Below are positions 1 through 10,700 of a stretch of 64,000 nt of DNA, in pieces. The stretch lies in NCBI RefSeq assembly GCF_021869535.1, contig NW_026262581.1, positions 78,521,955-78,585,954 on the forward strand, in the 5' to 3' direction. Each line of letters begins with the position of its first letter. The stretch's first letter is position 1. The translations under genes were made by a program, and so were the position numbers. The stretch comes from Mytilus californianus (taxonomy: Eukaryota; Mollusca; Bivalvia; Mytilida; Mytilidae). The notes under the pieces were generated by a model. That model ran no database searches and had not been told where the DNA came from. It saw only the letters and a program-made list of their open reading frames with translations.

Positions 1-415
1 GAAGTTGAAATCATCCCTTCGTATATTTTACGGACGTCATCACAAGTTGGTAGACCGTTACGGAATACCCGTTTCACAGATGATAGCGGATATGTTCATA
101 ATGTCGTAACTACAATCCCGTCCCCTTTTCCCGAATGTCATCCACCGAATTAGACTTATTACCCGGTTTGTACTAACATGAGCAACACGACGGGTGCCAC
201 ATGTGGAGCAGGATCTGCTTACCCTTCCGGAGCACCTGAGATCACCCCAAGTTTTTGGTGGGGTTCGTGTTGCTCAGTCTTTAGTTTTTCTATGTTGTGT
301 TTTGTGTACTATTTTTTGTCTGTTTGTCTTTTTCTTTTCAGCCATGGCTTTGTCAGTTTATTTTCGACTTATGAGTTTGAATGTCCCTTAGGTATCTTTC
401 GCCCCTTTTTTCAAT
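1..415 (+). mobile_element. 3' tail of a Penelope-like element
   Basis: It matches the tail at 6786-7078 almost word for word (gcaacacgacgggtgccaca, then gtttttggtggggttcgtgt). It is cut by the window edge, so only the tail is visible. An open frame from base 1 to about 150 lies in what should be 3' untranslated sequence. Confidence 0.7.
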
Positions 416-429
416 TGTACGTATAAATT

Positions 430-1554
430 AAAACAAAAAAGGAGAAACATAGGACGTTGATGAATTAAATATTACTTATAAAACATACAACGTTTGTTAT
501 TAATTTGATTGCAAAATCATGATATATAGGTCACACCTAGTATGTATGTCTCTGAATTTGGACACATATTGTATAAAACAAGTGGAAAAAATATTGGAAT
601 ATGGCAACTTTGAAAATTAAGTCTTTTACAGCGCTATAAAATTACAAAAAAGAAGCATTCAATTCTTATAATTACATGTATACACTCTAAGAATGTGTTC
701 AGGGCCTAAACTTAAACCTATACAAGTTTTTCAAACGGATAATTGTTACATCATAGATACATCTGTTCACAAAACGATAACAGTGACACCAGAATTGAGT
801 TGTTTCTATCTTAGCATTTTATATTTGTTATCGATTAAGTAGGAAAAATTACAATGTAGCATGTTGCTTATTTGGTATCTTTAGATACATTAATTGAAAT
901 TACGTTAGTTGTCCTGTTTACTGTCAGGTTAAGTTTTTTTTTTTTAGATGTTTATGAAGGATTTATCAGATTTCAATATATCTAAATGATATCATGGGTG
1001 TAAATAATATCATTTCTATCCAATTTAGAAAACTAAACATTGTTAAATGTTTTTTGGATGAATTTATGTGATGCAAATTCAAATCGATTACAATTCCAAA
1101 TATATCACGTCAGATAATCTGAAATGAAACTTGGCTTATTGAAAGGATACATAAGTCCAAATGATAATTAGAAATTATATTTCGAGTAAGAAATCAAACT
1201 GTCTTACTGTTGGAATAGGTTCAGGTAAGATGTATATTCAAAAACCCTAATTTTGTTCAAGACAAATTAGGCTTAAAACTGCAACTTTGCTAAACTGACG
1301 TTATATATTGTTTTTAAGATTTACTCCTTAGCTGGTTTGAACTTACTTTTAAGTTTTGCTTATATTTTTCGGATACGTGTGACTTCACGTTGTTTTATTT
1401 ATGAACATCACTGATAAAAAAAGATTTTCGAATTCAAATGTTTAAAAAATCTTTTATTTCGATTACAGTAAAATGCGTTGATTATATGTATGATAGATCT
1501 CTTTTACACAATATGTCGTTTATACCTCTAATAACAGTAGTATATCCATTTCAG
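430..1554. other. RPTP intron sequence, no feature seen
   Basis: AT-rich non-coding DNA between the PLE tail and the first RPTP exon. I found no exon here that extends the phosphatase domain upstream. Confidence 0.5.
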
Positions 1555-1700
1555 AGGGGGCAAGAAAGAGAAATTCACCATTTTCATTTCACTCAGTGGC
1601 CAGACCATGGTGTTCCAGACAGCATCAAAGTGGTCAAATTTTACAGGAAAGTAAAAAGTAAAACATGTAATCAACTTGGACCAACGGTCGTACATTGCAG
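1555..1700 (+). CDS. RPTP exon a: D1 WPD loop to catalytic Cys
   Basis: The acceptor is ...ttcag and the donor is tgcag|gtatg. It is 146 nt and ends in phase 2 inside the Ser codon after the catalytic Cys. It encodes W-P-D-H-G-V-P and P-T-V-V-H-C. The exon start could be two bases further right if the next AG is used; the first choice keeps the frame and gives residues R-G-Q-E before the loop. Confidence 0.9.
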
Positions 1701-4700
1701 GTATGAATGTTAAGAGAAAACTAGTCTAATATAAACATGTTTATGTCAGTGGGTCAGAAATCAAAAATTTCACTTTATATATTTTTTGTCTCCGAAGTGC
1801 TTTCATGGACTAAACTTCATCAAGAAAGTGCAATACTAAACATTTTGACCACAAAGCATGTGTTAATAGTTGAATATTTGATTTGTATGATCAGAGGGAA
1901 ACTGAAAATAAAAAAATCTACTTAAGGTTAGCATATTGGATGGAGGCTGTCGAACTTGTTACTTAGATATTTCAATATTTATCAAAGGAGAATTTGAGAA
2001 AGGTAGGATATAAATCATGTTAGAACCAAAACACTGACTAAAGAGATGATGATATCCCCGAGGAACATTCCACCAGCAGCGGTGACGTACCTTCATCAGT
2101 GAAAATTACCTCATCAAATATTATCTTAGATAACGTGTACTGTGTACTACTTATATTAACATCATGTATGTTGAGATAGAAATTATGTAAAACAACTAAA
2201 ATAATGCTTTCAACTTACTATTCCAACGTTATTAAAAATAATTGTCTAGAACAAAGCTTTTGCAATCAATCTTTCTTCTGGTGTACGTATATATAATACT
2301 AATTTTGTTCTATTTCTTACGTACACTTACATTTGAAAAAGTTAGTAATTGACATCATTACACGTTAGATAAGATTAAACTAATTCTTAATTAATTCTAA
2401 AGCGCTGGAATTGGACGTACAGGAACATTCATAGCCATAGATTCATTATATGAAAATGGAAAGAAAGTTGGTCATATAAATGTTATGGAATGTATACAGA
2501 TGATGAGAAAAGACAGAATGAATATGGTTCAAACATATGTAGGTATAATTGTTGAAATACCATTACCATAGTAAAGAGGCCTGTATTGCTACTCGTTTGC
2601 AATTTGTTTGCTTTATGTTTAATTTTAAATGTATTGATTTCATATGTTGTCATGTGGTTTCTCACAGATGTCACTGTGATATACATCAAAGGATCAATTC
2701 CAAATTGGGATTATTCTTATTAGTTCCAATTTATCATTTTGTATGAATTTGAACAAACTTTGGAACATTATTGTCAGTAGAAAAGATCTTGAAATAAATG
2801 ACCAATCAGATATAAAACTGCTACTATGTTTCCTATGAACAGACACAGCATGTAAAATATGTAAAAAAAATGTATATGGGCACAAAAAGGAAACTAAACG
2901 ATGGCAATGACCATTCGGGAGCTTATCTGTGAAACCTATGATTTGGTTGAGACTGTGTTGCTAAATGTTAGGTTCTCAATTAAGGCAACAGCAGTTTACC
3001 GATGTCCAAATTTCATCAATCGATTAAGAAGATACAAATCAAGGTAACAAACAAAAACTGAGGAAATCGTATGTACTTCGAGAGGAACAAGACAGGCTGT
3101 GTCGTTATGATAAGCCTCTCCTGTTACGCATGTAGCATAAGCCAGACGAACCCACACTCAATCCAAATGGCACAATCCAAAATTGGACAAAATCGGTAAA
3201 ATTACAGATTAGACGACTATTCTGGTATCTAAAGATCTAAGACTGCTAAAACATGTCTCTAGTGAGTTGAGACACAGACATATCATATAAATGAACCAAT
3301 TTCCCAATTTGTGATGGTTAACGTAAATGTTATGTGGTGTTGTTTGTTGAGTTCAGTCGTCCTTCCTCATAACCCTCATAACATATGGCAGTTGTTATCA
3401 AATTGTCCGTTTCTATATATGTTGGCGTTTGTTTTTGTAGCAGTTCAGTGTTTCTGTTGTTCCGTTGTTTTTTTTTTACTCCTATAGTTGATGTGTTTCC
3501 CTCGGTTTTTGGTTTGTGACCCGGATTTGTTTCAGTTAAATCGTTTTATGACTATTGAACAGCGGTATACTACTGTTGCCTTTATTTAGAGAGGATTTTT
3601 GTGTAAGAAGCATAGTCCTTCCAATGAATAGAATAGAGAAAGAGACGGGGAATGTGTCAAAGAGACAACAACCCGACCAAAGAGCAGAAAACATCCCAAG
3701 GCCACCAATGGGTCTTCAACGCAGCGAGAAAATCTGCATCCGGAGTCGGGCTTCAGCTGGCCCCTAAACAATAATGTATACTAGTTGAGCGAAATGGACG
3801 CCACACTTAACTCCGAAACATACAAATGAGCCAAAATTATAAAAAAAAAACACAAGACTGACAAAGGCTAGAGGCCCCAGACTTGTGACAGGCGGGTTTT
3901 AACATGTTTTGTGAGATCTCAACCCATCACCTATACCTCTAGCCAATGTAGAATAAACAAACACAGCAATACCCACGTGAAATCCGTTTAGTTTGTAATC
4001 AATTTACATTCGTCTCATCTATTCGACCTTTTGTCGTTATCCATGACATATGTTTCTCATATGATCATTATCAGTTACCCCCAAGACCACAGGGTTTGAT
4101 AAGTAGATTAAATAATTTTGGATAGTCCAAACAAAACTCATCTTAACGTAACATTCGTGTTGCTCGGTCTTTATTGTTCTATGTTGTATTTAATGTACTG
4201 TTGTTTGTCTTTTCATGGTTTTAAGTTTTTTGCAATGGCATTGTCAGTTAATTTTCTTCGGAAAATGCCTGTACCAAGCCAGGAATATGGCAATTTGTTT
4301 TTCAATTGTTCCGTTGATTGACAATGTTTGATTTTGTCAGTTTTTATGGACTTTTCCCATTTAGAATTTGCCTAAGAGTTCGGTATTTTTGCTATAGTTT
4401 TTTCGACTTATCAGTTTCAATATCGCTTTGATATCTTTCGCCTCTCTTTTAACACGAATAAAAAAATCATGAAAGGTTAATGTGGTTTGACTGAGTATAA
4501 GGCAACTATACATCAAAAGACTACTAGATGAGAATGTTATAGGCACATTCAGTACATTTTGTTACGTTAAGATAAATGTTTTTGAGCATTTAAATCCCAC
4601 TAAATCTGGCAACGTTTTGTGATATAAAAATAATAAGATAGAATAGAAAATATAATGGAACGGGTTAAATTCAATAGAATTGTTCTTTGTATTAGAGAAG

Positions 4701-7700
4701 AAATTTCCAATAGAACAACCCACTAGACAAAACTTACTGGCTCTAACATTTCCAAATCACTTGGCTTAGAAACAACTGAAGCTTCCGTAAATGTTATAAT
4801 GTCAAAAAAGGCACGGTTGATAGGGACTATTTGTACTGAGTTCTACTTTGAGTGCCACTTATCTATGTAATAAACGTTTAGATCTGAGACAAATAATTTG
4901 AACAAAAAGTAAAACATCTACGAAAGAACTATAAAGAGAAAACATGATCTTTCAAATTGAGTTGATTTCAATTGCAGGAACAATATGAGGCAATCTTTGA
5001 AGCCTTGTTAGAGTTATTTACAGTACCAGATACGTCTATTCCAAAGAAAGAGTTCTGTCAATATATTTCGGATCAAGAACAGAAGAAATTACCACGAAAT
5101 CAAAAACTTTATAAACTAGAATTTCAGGTATTTTTACCATTAAAAGTGTGTTTGAAGGAATGTTTTATATTAATTCAAATCCAATAAATCATACCCTACT
5201 TAATTATAACTTAAAACAAATTCAAACATATTTGATGCCCCCTGGAAATACAATCAGTATGTCTCAACTTTGTAAAAAAGATATTTTAGCTGACCCTGTT
5301 TAATTTGTTTTATGTGTATTTGTAAGAACCACTTACAAATGACTTAGACTCTGTTATTTCTATTTTAATTTTTTTTTTTGTTTTTTTTTTTTGTTGTTTT
5401 GTTTTTATTTTTTAGAGGGGAATGTTTTTCGGTTAACCTAATTGCATTACTGCTTTCCCTTTCAAACCACTAACCTTATAATGAATGTTATAACCAGTTG
5501 TCAATTAAATTATATCTTTGATTTAGAGATTGGAAATCCTAAGACCCGTGTATCCTCCATCAGCATTTTCTGCTGCTACATCAAAAGAAAATATATCGAA
5601 AAATTCGATAAAGAAAATATTTCCACGTGAGTAAAGAATACATTTAGTTTATTCAATTATTATCATGTGCTGAAAAACGATATATATATAACATGACATT
5701 CAACTTGGGCAATATCCTTCATCATAAATTAGTTCAATCGAAAATACTTCCCTATTTTAAAGACCAGTCTGTACCTATCATTTCTTATACCTATACCAAA
5801 CCAATTGCATAAAATTTTCAATTAAAAACACGTGTTGCAGGATCTCAATATTGACGACTTCAAATCCGGCTGGCCATGTTATTACCGGTGACCTCAACAT
5901 TGGCAATAACACTTCCCTGCGAAATGTGTTATCGAAAGGTCCGAAATATCATGAGCCTAAACCAATCAATTGGAAACACAACTTCAAAATACTGATAGAT
6001 TCAGTCGAGGATTATGCCAGGCAATGGGTTAAAAGCGATAAAGAAGACATAGATACTCTTTCCGAATGGATTAAGGCTGTGAGGTCGTTAATACAAACTA
6101 GAATTAAGTAACTGAATGGGTCTATCAATACCTATGCTACATCAATCTTTAAAGACCTAAATGTTGCAAAACACTTGTCCTACCTCAATGACAAATATGT
6201 TGTTGTCCCGCAGATAAAGTCCCAAACAACATCATTTTTGTGTGTTATTCACATTATATAAACTGCTTGATAAATGAATTATGTATTGACAATTCACTTG
6301 GAAACTCAACATATTACCCCACGACACTTACTAAAGAGGAAATTCTGGATAATCATAGGTCTGTTCTATGTTCCTTTAGAATTTCAACCAAAGATGAAGA
6401 ACTGGATCTTTCATCACTCTGTTGGATGCCTAAACTACATAAGTGTCCTTACAAACAACGGTATATTGCTGGGTCTTCCAAGAGCTTAACGAAACCTCTT
6501 TCTAAATTATTAACATCAATTTTATCAGCAATCAAAGCCAGGCTTCAAAGTTATTGTAAAACTACTTATTCTAGAGGTGGCGTGAATCAGATGTGGATAT
6601 TAAAAAATTCCAAAGATCTTTTAGAGTCATACAATCTAAGACTCTTTCATCTTGCAATAGTTTTAAAACATTTGACTTTTCTACACTTTATACAAATATT
6701 CCCAATTCCAAACTAAAAGACCAATTGAAAGAGTTGGTATTTCTTTGTTTCATAAAAAAGAGTGGCCAACGTAGATACAAGTTTCTCGTCCCCTTTTCAC
6801 GAATGTGACCTACCGAATTAGACTTATTACCTGGTTTGTACTAAAATGAGCAACACGACGGGTGCCACATGTGGAGCAGGATCTGCTTACCCTTCCGGAG
6901 TACCTAAGATCACCCACTGTTTTTGGTGGGGTTCGTGTTGCTTAGTCTTTAGCTTTTTATGTTGTGTTTTGTGTGCTATTGTTTGTCTGTTTGTCTTTTT
7001 CTTTTTTAGCCATGGCGTTGTCAGTTTTTTTCTCGACTTATGAGTTTGAATGTCCCTCTGGTATCTTTCGCCTCTCTTTTATAAATAAGTTGAATCTGAA
7101 TATTAGCTTTAAAACCAGGTTTAACCAACCCTTTTCTGCGGGAAATAAATGCACCAATCCAGGAATATGGCAGTTGTTTTTCACTTGTTTTGTTGATTGA
7201 TATCGTTTGATTTTGTCAGTTTTTTATGGACCTCCCTCTTTTTGAATTTGCTTTGGAGTTCGGCATTTTTGCATTATAGCTAGCTCATTAAACCTCCCAC
7301 TTGTATTACAGTTGTTTATAGTTCCGTTATATTGACAAAAATTGAGTAAGTAGCCCAAACAAACATGACAAGTTGATGTGACAAAAATTGTGATCCTGCA
7401 GTTAAAACTGTGTAAACATTCATCACAGACATACATAAAACTAACTAAAACATTCAAACAAACATACAAATCATTCTAACAAACACGCCAAAAAAGGTGT
7501 TTTAGATAGCAATTTTAAATTTGACAATGAGTTCAACAAAAAACGTTTTTGTCGTTGATTAGAAGAAAAAAGTCTCGTTGTATAATTTTATTGACATTGG
7601 CGGTACTTGTGAGGACCCAGTCAATATATCAAGTGACAGAATACCGAAAAATATGTTTTATTAAATTTGCTATTAAACATAAGCTGTTGAAAGGTATCCA

Positions 7701-10700
7701 GTTCAAATATATACCTTTTTTAATGATGAAGTTCTGTTCTGCTATATTTATAAACTTTTTTTTTGTATTTGCAATTCCGTGCTGCCAAGTTGACATTATT
7801 AAATTGATATATGCGATATTTTTTAACTCTCATTTGACATGTATTGTTTATATTTAGTTCAGAATAATTATGTCTCGGATAGAAAATTAAAATTCAATCT
7901 ATTAAATATTTTACATTTAATGATAAAATGCTGGTTCATTCATTCAACCATACTTAATTAAAAATAGAACAGAGTTCGTTGCAGACAGAGCTCAAACAAT
8001 TAAGAAGTAATGAATTTATTTAATTTTGTTTTAGACAACAGATATAGACCGTATACAATGTCATATGCAAGAACGCGTAATGATTACATCAATGCAGTGA
8101 TTATACCCGTGAGTAAACGTTTCTGTTATAATTGATTTACATTTAAAGATTTAAAACACATATTGCCAAATGCAAGTAATAATAAAGGAGATAAATTGAA
8201 ATCAACAACCGTTACTATATCTTTAAATGAATATACAGGTTTAAATCATATTTTAGAAGAACTTTTCGTGTGAAGTTAGATTGAAACTTAACAAGGGCTA
8301 CATGCCGCTCTTCGTGTATTGTCACTAATCGTTGAAGAAGACTTTCGGAAGATGATGTATTTTAAGCAAAACACAATGTTGTCAATATAATTGAAGTTTT
8401 GCAACAGTCATACCAAGTTTTTAAAAAAATAAAAAAGTCAATGTGGGACTTCCCTGTTGAACACGTATCCTTTTAGATATGTTTATGCTGGGTTTTTTAT
8501 GCTTTCTTGTTCCGGTGCTATTAAAAGCTACTACTAAAAAATGATAACTCCACATTATAAATGGCATGCGCCCGAAGCGCTTTTCTGGATTTACCTTCAT
8601 CAGGAACGTTCTAAGCTGAATAATTTAAAGCCAAGGATGTATAAGAACCTAAACTGTTGGAGAACTATATAACCAAAAAGGTCCTAAGCCTTTGCATTTG
8701 ATATTATTTTTGTTTAAAATTTAAGACGAATTGACAAAGGATTGACATATAAATTCAACAAGCAGCTCGTTTTGCTGACAAAAAGCATTGTGATAGTTTG
8801 TACTTGTAGCAAATATATTTTTATATCACATGCATGCATCTGATGTTCAGTAGTTGTCGTTTGTTGATGTAGTTCATAAGTGTTTCTCGTTTCTCGTTTG
8901 TTATATAGATTAAACCGTTGGTTTTCCCGTTTGAATGGTTTTACACTAGTAATTTTTGGGGCCCTTTATAGCTTGCTGTGCGGTTTGAGCCAAGGCTCCG
9001 TGTTGAAGACCGTGCTTTGACCTATAATGGTTTACTTTTATGGATGGAGAGTTGTCTCATTGGCACTCATACCACATCTTCTTATATCTATTTACTTTAT
9101 GATAACAATGGAAAATATGATTTGCCCAATTTATAAGTGTTCATGCATAATAAAATGTAATTGCCATTTACAGGGATATACATATGACAGTAAAATTTTA
9201 GTAACGCAATGTCCACTAGCAGAAACTGTTGTTGATTTCTGGACAATGGTATATGACCATAACTCCCCCATTGTTGTTTTATTGGACAAGTTGAACACGG
9301 TAAGATATATTCAATTGATATAAATTTAAGCTTTAACAGTTGTTATCAGTTCACAATGTGAAGAACGTAATATTTTGGTAAAGTTTTGCTAAATGTCGAA
9401 AATAAATCCGTAATATGTAGTTTTTAATTCCCTAGTTATCAAATGGTAATTGTCATTTTCCGCCACATATCTATATTCTACACTGTACAATGACTGCTTT
9501 TACTGTTACACTAATGCATTGAATATTTATTGTAATAATTTATATTCTATAAGTTGTATTGCAATTTGATAAAGTATTCATTTATTTATATAAAACCTCA
9601 AATTATCTATTGCATTTGAAGACATTGCAAGACTTATTATAATATTTATGGGTTTTTATTATTATTTGTATTATATTATACTTATCTGCTTAAATTTAGA
9701 TGAATAATATGAAAATGAGGAAGATGTGGTATGATTGCCAATGAGACAACTATCCACCAAAGTTCAAATGCAGTGGATGCAAGCAATTATAGGCAATCGT
9801 ACGACCTTCAACAATGAGAAAAAACCATGCCGTATAGTCGGCTTTAATAGCCTCCGACATGAAAAATATGAAACAATTCAATTAAGAAATCCAACCGGCT
9901 TATTTATAACAAAACATTTTACGAAAGACAAATATGACAGACATGAACCAACGACAACCACTGAACTACAGGTTCCTTACTTGGGACAGGCACATAAAGA
10001 GTCTGGCTGGGTTAAACATGTTTGTAAGTGCTCAACCCTCCCCTAACATGGGACAGTCGTGTTACAGCAGAACATAAGAACAAACGATAAAAATCAGTTA
10101 AAAAATGGCTTAACTCATCAGATCGATACAAAGCAGAAAAATATCTAATAGATACATAATGTACACAGACCGGACGTGGTATGGTATTTATGCATCCCAA
10201 CAAAAAAGACACAATGTACAGGTATGAGAGTACTCGTAGTTTCTAACAACTAGTTCAAACCCAATAACAACTAATAAAAACATCATGTATCTAAGACTAA
10301 AATGTCAATCAGTTGACATCCAACATCCAGTGGATTTAGTGTAAAGACGTCATTAACAGTCAGAAAAAAAAACGTGACCTTGTGCATTGCCAAGATATAG
10401 GCATCGACAGATTGAAGACCCGTGAAAGTGCAAATATTATATACTATATAGTATGGTTTTAATTTACAGATAACAAAATCAATATTAATACCCAAAAATA
10501 CAATATTCAAAGATCTAATAACAGTTTTAAGGTTATATTCAAAGAAATTAAAGACTAATGTTGTTGTTTCTCTTAGAATGCTCCGTTGTGGTTAGGACGA
10601 CAGGAAATACTACAGTTTAAACGATTTACTATTTTGCAAGACAACTCACCCAATCCAGAGGAGTTTAAGCTTACTTTGAACCATAAGGTAAATGTGAAGG

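Larger units (their letters stand above)
2539..4977. other. RPTP intron with repeat fragments
   Basis: It holds no exon. From 2970 it is built of dispersed repeats listed separately (2970-3060, 3335-3595, 3617-3995, 4125-4455). 4460-4977 is plain AT-rich intron. Confidence 0.5.

Noticed and set aside
178-426. Open frames at 178-426 and 6846-7043 with similar residues
   Set aside because: Both are the same PLE 3' tail. The frames come from shared repeat sequence, not a gene.
7549-7857. 102-codon open frame on +
   Set aside because: It is AT-rich with a run of hydrophobic residues expected by chance, has no known motif and lies inside an RPTP intron.
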